A stretch of DNA of 64,000 nt from NCBI RefSeq assembly GCF_051201665.1, contig NZ_CP179210.1, forward strand, positions 992,001-1,056,000. The letters run 5' to 3'. The translations under genes were made by a program, and so were the position numbers. The notes under the pieces are model-generated. The model made no database searches, was not told where the DNA came from, and was given only the letters and a program-made list of their open reading frames with translations. The stretch comes from Psychrobium sp051201665 (GTDB lineage Bacteria > Pseudomonadota > Gammaproteobacteria > Enterobacterales > Psychrobiaceae). This document shows, in pieces, positions 5,949 through 15,638 of this stretch; the first letter of the stretch is position 1; each line of letters begins with the position of its first letter.

Positions 5949-8138
5949 TTAGAAGTCGTATTTAACCCCAACAGTAAACTGCCTCGGTTTACCCGCACGC
6001 GCCCCAAATGGACGGCGAGATACAACATCCTGCTGGTCAGTTAAGTTATCGATTTTCCCGTACACACGTAAACCCTCACTTAACTCTTTGTAAGCCGACA
6101 CATCGATTTGGTCGATGGCGTCGGTCCAGTAACCTGATAGCTCAGTTCGCTCGCCGGCCGCTTCTTGCATTTTATCAACATGCTTGGCGATTAATGCCAC
6201 CTTCCATGTCTCACCTTGCAGGCCTGTTTCAATACTCCACTGGCTTTCTGGCATGTAAGGTAATGAATCCCCTTTGCTTACGTCGCCCCATTGCACAAAC
6301 GTAGACAAGAAATCGCTTTGGAATTCTGATTTTGTGTAGGTGTAATTGATGCTTAGCGGAATTGAAATGCTATCGCTTAATTGCCACTGGCTTGAATAGC
6401 TTGCTTCGATACCTTTAACTTCAACAGCGCCGCCGTTAAATTCTTCGTCGATATTGCTTAGACAACCACTTGAGAAGGTGCAGTTACCTTTTAGGTTGCT
6501 GTAATCAGTAAAGAAGCCGACGATTTCACCTTGAGTGACGTCGTCGCCGTAGCGGAAACCAAACTCGTAGTTCCAGCTTTCTTCAGCATCGATGTCATCG
6601 CTTTGACCTGGACCATTGGGTACATAACCTTTGTTTACGCCTGCTAGCACACCAAACTCGTCAGTTAGGCGGTAGAATGCGCCTAAACCCGGTGATACTA
6701 AGGTATCGCTGTTGGTGGTGTTAAGTGTTGGATCTAATAAGTCTTGATGCTTACCGTCGATATTCTCGATGCGTACACCACCTGTTAACGTCAGCTGTTC
6801 AAATGCTAACTTGTAGTTGAGGTGCGTCGCTAGTGCATCTACGCTATCTTTATTTTTGATCGTGGTAATGGTGTCGCCATTGGTGGCAACCAGTTGGCCT
6901 TGTTGCATCAAGTAAGGATCTTCAAAGTGGTTGCGCTCTACCTGATCTTGATGAAAACGAATGCCGACTTCTAATTCACTGTCGCTGCCAAAGTGATTGC
7001 TTTGCCACACCAGTTTAGATTGGATGCCTTGTGAATAGTATTGACGATCGTTGTGTCCGTAAAGCAGGGTGTCAGTGCCAATTTGTGAATCACGAGCACC
7101 TGTTAATACGTCATAGTAAATTTGATTAAGACCTGTGTCTGGTGATTGTAAAACCGTTTGAATTGAGCGATTGGTGTTAAGGCGATTTAGCTTGCCCCAG
7201 TCACGATCAAAGTCACGACGATACGCTTGGGTGTGAATGCTTAATTCGTCGCTAAATTCGATGTAATGACCGATTTGAAGTTGGGTGTGATCCCACGTCA
7301 TTAAATCATCTTGGCTCGCTAAATAACGGCGATTAGGTTTGGCTTTAAAATCGGCTTCAGAAAGGCCAAGGTAGGTTTCGTTAGATTCTTCGTCGCCGTA
7401 ACCTGCTTTCAACTGCCACAGTTGATAAATGCCATCATCGTTGAGCTCGTAGTTGAGTTTGAATAGCAATTCGTTTTTAACAAAGCCTGTATCACCGCCG
7501 TTATCAAGCTCTTTAAAACCGTCTGATGACAAACGAATTCCTTCGATAAGCATGCCTAAGTTATCTTTACTGTAATTGTAATATGCATGGGCTTTTTGAT
7601 AATTATCAGTGCCGTAGGCGAGCTCTAGATTGCCTTTAGTTTCATCTTCAATTGCACGTGACTGCATGTTGATAGCGCCGCCGACGGTGTTTGGGCCGTA
7701 GCTAATGGCTGATGGCCCTTTAAGTACTTCGATGCCAGTCATGCGCGCTGAATTTGGAAAGTAATAGGCGGCTGGCGCTGCGTATGGCGCTGGGGCGATA
7801 AGTACACCGTCTTCCATAATGGTAATCTTGCTGCTGCGCTCTGTTGTCGCGCCGCGAATCCCGATGTTAGGGCGCAAACCGTAACCGTCTTCTTCACGAA
7901 TATAAACGCCGGGAACACTTTGCAGAACACGGTGAATATCATCAAATTCAAATTGCTCTAGTTGCTCTTTGGTAAGGGCATAAGCTGAGCCAGTTTCCTG
8001 TTTGAGCTGCTGTTTTTGACCGATGATGCTGATGATTTCAATTTGTTTGTCGGTTTTATCGCTCTTGGCTTCGTTAGCATTGGCTTGAAGCGCGGTTAAG
8101 CCAGTAAGAGCGAGTAATAGTTTTGAAGCTGTTGTCAT
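5949..8138 (-). CDS. TonB-dependent outer-membrane receptor, FecA-like
   Basis: Imports an iron chelate across the outer membrane using TonB energy. 729 residues with a signal peptide (MTTASKLLLALTGLTALQANA), a TonB-box-like stretch (IEIISIIG), a plug domain (FDDIHRVLQSVPGVYIREED to VLKGPSAISYGPNTVGGAINM) and a 22-strand-type barrel ending in phenylalanine (GVKYDF). The plug resembles ferric dicitrate receptors. It is the last gene of a five-gene operon read from 13536 down, after a DUF1513 protein, an imelysin and two di-heme oxidoreductases, a combination found in marine gammaproteobacteria and linked to iron. The substrate is not shown by the sequence. Confidence 0.9.
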   Translation of the reverse strand: MTTASKLLLALTGLTALQANANEAKSDKTDKQIEIISIIGQKQQLKQETGSAYALTKEQLEQFEFDDIHRVLQSVPGVYIREEDGYGLRPNIGIRGATTERSSKITIMEDGVLIAPAPYAAPAAYYFPNSARMTGIEVLKGPSAISYGPNTVGGAINMQSRAIEDETKGNLELAYGTDNYQKAHAYYNYSKDNLGMLIEGIRLSSDGFKELDNGGDTGFVKNELLFKLNYELNDDGIYQLWQLKAGYGDEESNETYLGLSEADFKAKPNRRYLASQDDLMTWDHTQLQIGHYIEFSDELSIHTQAYRRDFDRDWGKLNRLNTNRSIQTVLQSPDTGLNQIYYDVLTGARDSQIGTDTLLYGHNDRQYYSQGIQSKLVWQSNHFGSDSELEVGIRFHQDQVERNHFEDPYLMQQGQLVATNGDTITTIKNKDSVDALATHLNYKLAFEQLTLTGGVRIENIDGKHQDLLDPTLNTTNSDTLVSPGLGAFYRLTDEFGVLAGVNKGYVPNGPGQSDDIDAEESWNYEFGFRYGDDVTQGEIVGFFTDYSNLKGNCTFSSGCLSNIDEEFNGGAVEVKGIEASYSSQWQLSDSISIPLSINYTYTKSEFQSDFLSTFVQWGDVSKGDSLPYMPESQWSIETGLQGETWKVALIAKHVDKMQEAAGERTELSGYWTDAIDQIDVSAYKELSEGLRVYGKIDNLTDQQDVVSRRPFGARAGKPRQFTVGVKYDF

Positions 8139-8158
8139 TGCGTATTATTCCGCTGAAA

Positions 8159-9256
8159 TTAAGATTGAATAGTCGTTAGGTGGTTGTCCCAACGAATATC
8201 GTTGAATTTGAGAAATGGTTGATTAGCTTGATTCAGGTTGAGCACCTGACCTTTGCCATTGGTGGCAACTACTTGGCTATTGGCGAGGCCAAGGCCAGCA
8301 ACATCGCGCATTTTAATGCTGCGAATATATTGATCGCTGTTTAAATCCCACAGGGTAATTACATCGCCGCGAGGGCAGCTAATTGCCACTTGTTGAGTAC
8401 TGCTATCAACACACACGCTGGCGGTGTAGTGATTGAGTGAGCGCCATACCACATCATCCGCTTGCAAAAACTGCAAGCTCTCTTGGCCGTGATGACTAAT
8501 GGCTAATGGTACGTTGTCACTTTTAGGCCCTTGATATTGCAAACCTGCAACGACCTTGCCTTGTGCGCTAACGTCTAAATGACGAATACTTAGCTGGTGG
8601 TTGTCGAGTCTGAATTGGTCGATAACCTGACCTGATGTTAAATCGAGGTAGGTGAGGGCGGGTGACATGGTGTCTAAGTTAAGTTTTTTACGCGGCCAAT
8701 CAGGATGTGTCTTTATACCGCCGTTAGCAATGACTAAGGTGTTGCCATCAGGCATTAGACGGCATTCGTGTGGGCCTACACCGCCACAGTCGTAACGGTC
8801 AATAATTTGATAGTTGTTACTGTCGCGAACAACGACTTCACCACGACCTAGCTCAAAGTTGTTTTCAATTGAAAATAGCTGCTTGCCGTCTTGACTAAAC
8901 ACACCGTGACCAAAGAAGTGGTGTCCTTGGGATGCTGTAATGTGCTGCGTAATAGCGCCGTTAGTAAAATCGACTTCAAGCAAGAAGGTCCCGGGGCGAC
9001 GTGCAAACATAATGGCATGCCCGGGCTTTGTTGGGTGAGCTGCGCTGCCATGGCCGCGCGCTGGTAATTCAACAGCGTTAATTAGCTGACCATTTTGGTT
9101 AAATGCGCCAGCAAAGTGTCGCTGTCCATTGCCCTTTTGTCCTTTGGAGAATGCACTTACGAGCCATTGCTGTGATTGACCATTAAACACTAACGGCAAA
9201 CTGGCTAAAGCCACAGCACCACCAGCGCCTAATAGAAACTGACGACGATTAAGCAT
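8159..9256 (-). CDS. DUF1513 protein with Tat-type signal
   Basis: 365 residues starting MLNRRQFLLGAGGAVALAS, a twin-arginine-type export signal. The body reads as a beta-propeller-like periplasmic protein (repeats of the kind GHGSAAHPTKPGHAIMFARRPG and ISCPRGDVITLWDLNSD), matching DUF1513. Its start overlaps the stop of the upstream imelysin gene by one base (TAATG), so the two are translationally coupled. DUF1513 proteins usually accompany imelysin and di-heme oxidoreductase genes and are thought to act in the same periplasmic iron process; the biochemical role is unknown. Confidence 0.85.
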   Translation of the reverse strand: MLNRRQFLLGAGGAVALASLPLVFNGQSQQWLVSAFSKGQKGNGQRHFAGAFNQNGQLINAVELPARGHGSAAHPTKPGHAIMFARRPGTFLLEVDFTNGAITQHITASQGHHFFGHGVFSQDGKQLFSIENNFELGRGEVVVRDSNNYQIIDRYDCGGVGPHECRLMPDGNTLVIANGGIKTHPDWPRKKLNLDTMSPALTYLDLTSGQVIDQFRLDNHQLSIRHLDVSAQGKVVAGLQYQGPKSDNVPLAISHHGQESLQFLQADDVVWRSLNHYTASVCVDSSTQQVAISCPRGDVITLWDLNSDQYIRSIKMRDVAGLGLANSQVVATNGKGQVLNLNQANQPFLKFNDIRWDNHLTTIQS

Positions 9257-10419
9257 TAGTCACCGTCGTTTGAGTTAAAGCCAATGCTTAAATCAAGCAT
9301 TTGTACGAACTCACCTGTTAGCGTGTCTCGTACATCACGAATTTTAGCGATGGTGTCTTCTAGTGCTGCACGCTTAGTGTCATCGTTGAGTGCGTCTTTA
9401 TACGACCCTTCTAACGCGGCGATAGCTGCCTGCGCTGCGTCGATTTTGTCAGTCATTGACGTTGCGGTAGCTTGTTGATCTAAAAAATCAGTTAAGATGT
9501 TATCAAAACCGTGACCTTGGCCAGCGGTATAGATAGCTTCAAATGTGTCTAAATTAACTTTAATACTGTTAAGAGATTTGTCGCTTAACGCATGCTCTGC
9601 GATGTTTGGTAAACCGGGTTTTTCTGAGCCAACAGGTTTTAAGATTTTTTCGTCTTTAACGCGTTCAACTTGCTCTAACCAGTTGGTAACTAGCTCTTCA
9701 ACCGCATCTTTTTGACCAGTGAATTCACCCGTGCCTTCATTCACGCTTTGCACGTAATTTCCGCCAGTGGGTGACCATTCGTTGTATACGTCGTTGGCCA
9801 TTTTCGCAATGTTGGCGCTAATCGCCGTTAGGGTTTCACAGCGTTTAGCTTTGTTGCTACTTGTTAAGATGCTGTCGTTAGCGTCTTCAGGGTAGAGCAA
9901 CATTTCAGCCGCTGGAATGCCTTGGGCACCTGTTTGTTTTTTGGCAACAAGCTCGATGGTAACTTCTTCAGAGGTTTCTAATAATTCAGCGACACCACGC
10001 TCAACGGCATTGTTGCTGTCGGGCCAGTTTTGAATTCTAAACGAAACAAAATCATTAACCACAGGACCAACTTTAACCCACTGAATATTCTGCCAGCTAA
10101 GGTTTGTTTCAAGCCATGATGCTCTTACTAAGTTAAGATCTGTTTCTGTGGTATTGGTCAGAATACAAAATGCGCTAGTTGCGAGTACAAACTTAGCACT
10201 TTCAGTTTGGAAGTCTTCATATCCTGGCAAAATGTGATTTTGCGTAAGATCGCTTAGGTAACTCGCATATTGATCGTCGATCGTACCAGTGGGGGTCGGA
10301 GTCGGCGTTGGAGTTGGTGTCGGGGTTGGTGTTGGTGTGCTACTTGAGCCACCGCCACCACACGCCGCAAGTGTTAAGGCAAGGGCGATTGAGGTACTGA
10401 TAATGCGTAAATTTTTCAT
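9256..10419 (-). CDS. Imelysin-family lipoprotein
   Basis: 387 residues with lipobox LAAC followed by GGGGSSS and a (PT)n linker that projects the domain from the membrane. The imelysin fold is seen in the helical body with GIPAAEMLLYPED, matching the family's GxPxxExLLY motif. Imelysins (peptidase M75 clan; no proteolysis shown for most) are periplasmic, iron-regulated proteins thought to handle iron. Coupled to the DUF1513 gene by a one-base TAATG overlap and only 10 bp behind the di-heme oxidoreductase. The linker DNA is a short tandem repeat, so its length may vary between strains. Confidence 0.88.
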   Translation of the reverse strand: MKNLRIISTSIALALTLAACGGGGSSSTPTPTPTPTPTPTPTPTGTIDDQYASYLSDLTQNHILPGYEDFQTESAKFVLATSAFCILTNTTETDLNLVRASWLETNLSWQNIQWVKVGPVVNDFVSFRIQNWPDSNNAVERGVAELLETSEEVTIELVAKKQTGAQGIPAAEMLLYPEDANDSILTSSNKAKRCETLTAISANIAKMANDVYNEWSPTGGNYVQSVNEGTGEFTGQKDAVEELVTNWLEQVERVKDEKILKPVGSEKPGLPNIAEHALSDKSLNSIKVNLDTFEAIYTAGQGHGFDNILTDFLDQQATATSMTDKIDAAQAAIAALEGSYKDALNDDTKRAALEDTIAKIRDVRDTLTGEFVQMLDLSIGFNSNDGD

Positions 10420-10429
10420 GCTGTCGTTC

Positions 10430-11860
10430 CTAAATTGCTTTGATAAAGCTCAGCAAAGAATCTCGCTGTGCTTTGGTCATTTGAATAAATTGTTGTTGTG
10501 AAGTGGTAGCTTCACCGCCGTGCCATAAAATGGCTTCTTCGATTGAACGAGCGCGGCCGTCGTGAAGAAAGCGCGCCGTTGTCGATAATTCTTTTTGCAT
10601 ACCGATACCCCATAACGGCGCGGTGCGCCATTCACGGCCATTGGCGTCGAATTCAGTAATACCGTCGCTTAGTCCTTCGCCCATGTCGTGTAGCGCAAGG
10701 TCGGTGTATGGCCAGATTTTTTGGTTGGCTAACTCCGGTAGACGATAGTTTTTGTCTGTGGTGTAACTTGGTGTATGACAGCCGTTACAGCCGGCTTGGT
10801 AAAATAATGTTCGGCCTTGTTGGACATTTTTGTCGGTCAAATTACGAGCTGGTTGGACACCGATATAGGCACTAAAATCATTAACTCGGCGCATCACGCG
10901 CTCTGGTGCTTCAAGATCTGTTGGATGACCAATTTTGGCGACTTGCTTACAACCAACTTGTATTTCGGTGCAGTTCTCATCAGGAAAAATTGGATTAGTG
11001 ATACCAATATCACCAACAAATGCGGCGGCAACCTGTTGGTCGAGCGATGGGTGTAGGGCTTTAAAACCAAATCGTCCAATGGCGTTAGGCTCGTTTGTAA
11101 TGCGGTCGAGCACACGGTTATAACGCGCAGATATGCCGTCGTCATTTTTGTCGTTGATATCTTCTTGGGCAATTAAATCAGCATCGCTAATGGCGTCTAG
11201 TAAACCCATGCCGTAAATACTTGGCGCATAACGCGGCGATAGGCCGAGATCTTTGGCAAGCGGACCATGACTAAAATGACTAAGCGTGTAACTTGGTTTA
11301 ATTAGCTCATAGCTTGAACCATCGGCATATTGGCCTTTGATGGTTTGATATTGTAAGTCGAGCATGGCTTCACCTTGCGGCTGCTCTGTCACTGATTTAT
11401 TAAGTAAGGTGATAGAACGTGGCTGAATTTGACCGCCGTAGTTAGGATCAACAGCATTAACACCGTCAACCGTGCTACCAATGCGGATCAGCAATGATGA
11501 AGGTTTGTGGAGGCCAACTGGTGACATTGGACCGCGGCCACCGTCGTGATGACAGGTGATACACGAGCGGGTGTTAAACAGTGGGCCAACACCGTCGCGA
11601 CCAGTAGTACTGGCTGGTGCAACAACCCAAGGGTCACGAAAGAATGAGAAACCGCTCCAAAACTCTAGCTCTTTCATGCGGTCAACATTGCCGCCAATAG
11701 CAACAAAAGTGTTATGAGATAACCGTTTAACTGTCATCTCACCACCGGGTTGTAATTCACTGATATCAAAAGCAGGAACTTTGCTACGCTGATATTCAAA
11801 AGCGGTTATAGCAACCGCCCCAACGAATACAGCAATCAGCATTAATGCTTTTTTACTCAT
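10430..11860 (-). CDS. Di-heme oxidoreductase (DHOR, DUF1111), second copy
   Basis: 476 residues with an N-terminal membrane anchor or signal (MLIAVFVGAVAITAFEYQ) and two c-type heme sites, CITCHHD near residue 100 and CNGCHTP in the C-terminal third. The end LHDGRARSIEEAILWHGGEA is the usual DHOR signature, and the protein belongs to the periplasmic thiol-oxidoreductase-like cytochromes. It overlaps the upstream DHOR gene by one base (TAATG). The two copies share architecture but differ clearly in sequence and anchoring. A redox role (such as iron oxidation or reduction) beside the imelysin is inferred from context. Confidence 0.88.
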   Translation of the reverse strand: MSKKALMLIAVFVGAVAITAFEYQRSKVPAFDISELQPGGEMTVKRLSHNTFVAIGGNVDRMKELEFWSGFSFFRDPWVVAPASTTGRDGVGPLFNTRSCITCHHDGGRGPMSPVGLHKPSSLLIRIGSTVDGVNAVDPNYGGQIQPRSITLLNKSVTEQPQGEAMLDLQYQTIKGQYADGSSYELIKPSYTLSHFSHGPLAKDLGLSPRYAPSIYGMGLLDAISDADLIAQEDINDKNDDGISARYNRVLDRITNEPNAIGRFGFKALHPSLDQQVAAAFVGDIGITNPIFPDENCTEIQVGCKQVAKIGHPTDLEAPERVMRRVNDFSAYIGVQPARNLTDKNVQQGRTLFYQAGCNGCHTPSYTTDKNYRLPELANQKIWPYTDLALHDMGEGLSDGITEFDANGREWRTAPLWGIGMQKELSTTARFLHDGRARSIEEAILWHGGEATTSQQQFIQMTKAQRDSLLSFIKAI

Positions 11861-13536
11861 TAGAGTGAGCCTAAGAACGCAAGTAGTTGTTCACGTTCAC
11901 TTTGAGATAATTGGATAAATTTGTTTTTAGCTGCTTCACCTTCACCACCATGCCATAGAATGGCTTCGGCGTGATTGCGAGCGCGACCATCGTGTAAGAA
12001 GGTGGCATTTTCATTAACGGTTTGTACTAGGCCTGTGCCCCAAAGTGCAGGGGTTTTCCATTCACTACCGCTCGCTTCGCCCATCGGCATGTCATCGGCT
12101 AGGCCATCACAACGTTGCACGTAGTAGCACATTGCACCGCCGTCACAGCTCGCACCGTCTTCAAGTTCACGGGTAACTTTACAGCTGCCACCCATGTCAT
12201 GTAGTAAAAGGTCAGTGTACGGATAAAAGGTTTGCTCTGATAAGTAATCAACCTTATTTGGCTCTGGTAACAATTCTGTCAATGCTATACCGCCAAGGCG
12301 ACTGTCGACGACGTCCCCTGTAACGTGACGCGGCGTATGGCAATCGACACAACCTGTATCAAAGAATAACTTACGGCCTGCAACGATATTGTTGTCCCAG
12401 ATCTCGGTAGTTGAGTCGTAACCACGGCGTACGGGCACGCCTAACACCTTGTTATAAAATTCAACAAATGCAAGTTGGCGATCAGCAATATCGGGAGTAG
12501 CACCTTGTGTTTGTTCTCGCTCTGCGGCAGCAACACAGGCTATTTGTTTATCAGTACAAGGCTCGCCAATAAATAATGAATTGGTGACTCCCATGTCGCC
12601 ACGGTAAGCGCCAGATGCTTGTTGAAGAACGTGCGGGTTTTGCGCTTTATAGGCAAAACGGCCTATTTCTTTCTCGCCTGTCATTACGTTAGTGACCATA
12701 TGAGCGCGGCCTGAAATACCGTCGTTGTTACTGTCATCTGGATCTGCTAGTGCAATGAGGTTCTCGCTAGGAATACCTTCTAATAAACCCGAGCCAAATA
12801 CGGCAGGCGATACGCGTGCTGAAAATGCAACAGTGTCGTTAAAGTCACCGTAACTTAAGTCTTTTACTTTGTAGATTGGTTTGCGTAATTCGTAACTCGT
12901 GCCATCGCTATATTGGCCAGTGACTGTCTCGTATTCAACAAAGGCATAAGCTTCGCCAAAGAGTTTGTCGCCATTGAGTGAGCCATCATGTTGGGATAGT
13001 ACTAAGGCGCCGTCATCGTTATTTTCTTCTTGTAGCGCAAAGGTTTGAATTTGATCGCCATAAATCGGATCTGGATTACCTTGGGCATCGCTAATCTTTA
13101 GGAACATACTCTTCATGGCTTCATCTGGTGATGCTGGCACAACGCCTTTGCCGTCGTTGATATGACAGCCTTGGCAGCTTCCTGCATTAATGACAGGGCC
13201 GCGACCTTGATGGGGAGTTCTAAATAAATGATCACCTGAAGTAAAAAATCCATCAGATTGAAAGTCTTGCTTTACCGGAGCTGGGCGCTGGCTAAAGGCA
13301 TCATGTGTATGCACTGTTGTAGTGATTTGGCCACCGGTTAAGTGTTCTCCAACGGCTGGCACGTCACTAGATAATGGCGTTAAACCACTGTGATCAACAG
13401 TCGGTACCGGAGTCGGTGTAGGAGTAGGAACTGGCGTAGGCGTGGGAGTTGGAGCCGATGAACTGCCTCCACCACCACAGGCTGATAATGCTAAAGCTAA
13501 GCCGATTGAGGCTGTGATAGTACTCAGTTTGTTCAT
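11860..13536 (-). CDS. Di-heme oxidoreductase (DHOR, DUF1111) lipoprotein, first gene of operon
   Basis: 558 residues with lipobox LSAC, GGGGSSS and a proline-threonine linker, then heme sites CQGCHIN and CVDCHTP and the C-terminal LHDGRARNHAEAILWHGGEG signature. It is longer than its downstream paralogue partly because of the linker and a cysteine-rich insert (CKVTRELEDGASCDGGAMCYY) that could hold disulfides. It leads the five-gene operon. A Fur-like sequence lies 120-145 bp upstream (13657-13680), so iron repression is likely. Confidence 0.88.
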   Translation of the reverse strand: MNKLSTITASIGLALALSACGGGGSSSAPTPTPTPVPTPTPTPVPTVDHSGLTPLSSDVPAVGEHLTGGQITTTVHTHDAFSQRPAPVKQDFQSDGFFTSGDHLFRTPHQGRGPVINAGSCQGCHINDGKGVVPASPDEAMKSMFLKISDAQGNPDPIYGDQIQTFALQEENNDDGALVLSQHDGSLNGDKLFGEAYAFVEYETVTGQYSDGTSYELRKPIYKVKDLSYGDFNDTVAFSARVSPAVFGSGLLEGIPSENLIALADPDDSNNDGISGRAHMVTNVMTGEKEIGRFAYKAQNPHVLQQASGAYRGDMGVTNSLFIGEPCTDKQIACVAAAEREQTQGATPDIADRQLAFVEFYNKVLGVPVRRGYDSTTEIWDNNIVAGRKLFFDTGCVDCHTPRHVTGDVVDSRLGGIALTELLPEPNKVDYLSEQTFYPYTDLLLHDMGGSCKVTRELEDGASCDGGAMCYYVQRCDGLADDMPMGEASGSEWKTPALWGTGLVQTVNENATFLHDGRARNHAEAILWHGGEGEAAKNKFIQLSQSEREQLLAFLGSL

Positions 13537-13656
13537 TGCTACATTCCTACATTGAGCAAGCTTTCTTTAACGAGCATGCTAATGGTTATTCAAAATTTTT
13601 CTGATCACGCAGTAATATGGTTATTCAAATAATTAAAATAACACTGCAATTGCTTG

Positions 13657-13680
13657 TGATTCTCATTAGTGCAAATGATT
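13657..13680 (-). promoter_or_regulatory. Possible Fur box for the DHOR operon
   Basis: Read on the minus strand, AATCATTTGCACTAATGAGAATCA contains a half-site AATGAGAATCA of the kind seen in Fur boxes. The match is imperfect; the iron-related operon downstream makes it plausible. Confidence 0.5.
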
Positions 13681-13742
13681 GATTGTGAAAAAATTGTCTC
13701 TAGTATTTTTATGTTGTTAATAAGGTAATGAATTTAATAGTA

Positions 13743-13901
13743 ATACCAATTGCATTAAATATTTGCCCACTTGTACTTGTTAAAATTAACTAAAATGGCG
13801 TTGCTCTCAATCCTAATAGCCAGCTATTAGTCAATCGAGCGCCTTGTTTTAGCTGATTTTCTCTACGCACAACAAGATCACTTACTTAATGCAATTGGTA
13901 T
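13743..13901 (+). mobile_element. MITE-like repeat, family A, copy 3
   Basis: A 159-bp copy with perfect 16-bp inverted ends (ATACCAATTGCATTAA and TTAATGCAATTGGTAT). It sits between the DHOR operon promoter region and the terminator of the second imelysin gene. The rest of 13537-14013 holds the Fur-like site and the terminator and no gene. Confidence 0.9.
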
Positions 13902-13936
13902 AAAACCTTATATTTCATCCATGAATAGATACGACA

Positions 13937-13961
13937 AAAGGGCTCACAATGTGAACCCTTT
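13937..13961 (-). terminator. Terminator of the imelysin gene at 14014
   Basis: Hairpin AAAGGG-c-TCAC / GTGA-a-CCCTTT, followed on the minus strand by a short T-rich stretch, about 50 bp after the stop codon. Confidence 0.75.
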
Positions 13962-14013
13962 GAACATCGCTAACCAATACTGAGTATGGTAACGATAATG
14001 GTTAGCGTTGTCG

Positions 14014-15402
14014 TTAGATTTTTTCTTCAGTATCTTGACGTAAATCATTAGTTGTAACATTAAGTGCTTTGATCGCTTCTTCGATGTCATCAGTTTGAGC
14101 TACTAGCGCTTTGATTACGGCAATTACGTTTTCTTGATCGATACCTGATTGAATCAGTAAATCAAATGGCATACCTGTTTTCGCTTTAGTATCGATAACA
14201 GAGGCTGCAGCCATTGTTGCTTCTAGAGAACCGCGAAGTTTGTTAGCAAGTTCAGGATGACCTTCTGTCAATAGTAAGTCGTAGATAGAAGCGCCGCTAA
14301 TTTCTTCACCGTTTACACGCGTGTAAGAAGCGTTGAAGCTGTTTTGTACGCCTTTTGCATTCAGGTAGATATCACGGTGTGTGTTATCTGAGAAACAAGA
14401 GTGCTCGTCTTCTTGAGAGTTATTAATTAAAGCAACGTTGATACGCTCACCTGCTAGTTCACCGTAGCTTAAACGTCCCATGCCTTCTAAGATAAGTGCT
14501 AACGATGCGTCGCCACCAGCAACAAACGTTTTGTAATGTTCACCAGTTGCTGGCTCCCATGCGTTAACAACCGTTGTTAAATCTTCAATCAAGATATCAG
14601 CTGCAACTTGTAGGTATTGGCCACGGCGCTCACAGATGTTATCTGCCATTGCATTACCAGTGCCTGATGTACAACCACCAGTTGTATTAAAGTCGGTTAG
14701 TGGACGGTTACCCGCAGTTGCATCACGAGTTGTTTGTGACGAACCTAAATCAGCATTTAAATCTTGGCCCCATAATAAAAATTCAATCGCGTGGTAACCC
14801 GTTGTTACATTACGCTCATCTTCATTGGTTTCGAATAAACCAGTAACAGTGGCTTTATTGATGGTTGGGTAAGCTGTTGTGTCTGCAATGATGTTGCTGC
14901 TAATTGCGCGGCTGTCATCTTCTTGGAATGCGTTACCGTTAACTGCTGGTGACGTTGAGATGTAATCGATTAATGCTTCACCTAGTGGCCAAGCATTGAT
15001 TGCGCCTTCAGGGCCTGTTGTGCCATCAGCGTTTTCAAAATCGATTGGACCTTCACGGAAACGATAAACTTCAGTTTGACCGTATGGTTCGCGTGCGTCT
15101 AACCAAGCTTGTTTCGCATCGGTAAAGTTTTGAGCTGTTGGGTTAGCCACTAACGCGTCTAGTGATTCTTTTAAAGCAACCGCTGTGATCAATGAATCTG
15201 AATAAGCTGAGTAAGCAATGTTTGCATTTGTTTTGATGACGTCAGCACGGGCAACAAATGTTGTCTTGCCGTCAGCACCATTTGTACCGTTAGTTCCATC
15301 AGTACCGTTTGTTCCATTTTTTCCGTCGTCGCCACTACAAGCGGCAAGGCTTAAGCCTAAAACAACGGCTGCGCTTACTTTAGTTAAATCTTTAAAATTC
15401 AT
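14014..15402 (-). CDS. Imelysin-family iron-regulated lipoprotein (IrpA-like)
   Basis: The start at 15402 (MNFKDLTKV) has an AAAGGA site; the frame is open upstream to 15420. It has lipobox LAAC, then a collagen-like glycine linker (GTNGTDGTNGTNGADG) and an imelysin/peptidase M75 domain with the GxHxxE motif in TTGYHAIEFLLWGQDL, a second-shell metal-site candidate. 462 residues. It is read separately from the DHOR operon and has its own almost perfect Fur palindrome upstream, so it should respond strongly to iron. It likely binds iron or an iron complex in the periplasm; no enzyme activity should be assumed. Confidence 0.9.
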   Translation of the reverse strand: MNFKDLTKVSAAVVLGLSLAACSGDDGKNGTNGTDGTNGTNGADGKTTFVARADVIKTNANIAYSAYSDSLITAVALKESLDALVANPTAQNFTDAKQAWLDAREPYGQTEVYRFREGPIDFENADGTTGPEGAINAWPLGEALIDYISTSPAVNGNAFQEDDSRAISSNIIADTTAYPTINKATVTGLFETNEDERNVTTGYHAIEFLLWGQDLNADLGSSQTTRDATAGNRPLTDFNTTGGCTSGTGNAMADNICERRGQYLQVAADILIEDLTTVVNAWEPATGEHYKTFVAGGDASLALILEGMGRLSYGELAGERINVALINNSQEDEHSCFSDNTHRDIYLNAKGVQNSFNASYTRVNGEEISGASIYDLLLTEGHPELANKLRGSLEATMAAASVIDTKAKTGMPFDLLIQSGIDQENVIAVIKALVAQTDDIEEAIKALNVTTNDLRQDTEEKI

Positions 15403-15513
15403 TTGAGCAATTCCTTTCATGGTGCATAAAAATTAGTATTTTCAACGATGTCTTTAGAAATGCTGTTTTCATTTTCAAAGACACGCTGCGTATTACATAT
15501 GATAAAAAAACGC

Positions 15514-15538
15514 ACAAATGATAATCCTTATCATTTGT
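15514..15538 (-). promoter_or_regulatory. Fur box upstream of IrpA-like imelysin
   Basis: A perfect inverted repeat ACAAATGATAA-tcc-TTATCATTTGT with 11-bp arms, closely matching the Fur consensus (GATAATGATAATCATTATC). It lies about 110 bp before the imelysin start. Confidence 0.9.
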
Positions 15539-15638
15539 TAGATCAAGTGTTAATGAGAGTTATTTTTATTTAGGGGTGTTAAGTTGATTTAAAATAAGAA
15601 ATGAAAAAGTAGAGCGCGCAAAAAAGGGCGCTATGTTT

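Noticed and set aside
10289..10501. ORF with a VGVGVGVG repeat on the plus strand
   Set aside because: It is the antisense of the (PT)n linker of the imelysin lipoprotein; the real gene on the minus strand explains it.
15218..15406. Plus-strand ORF rich in VPFVP repeats
   Set aside because: Antisense of the glycine-rich collagen-like linker of the imelysin lipoprotein.
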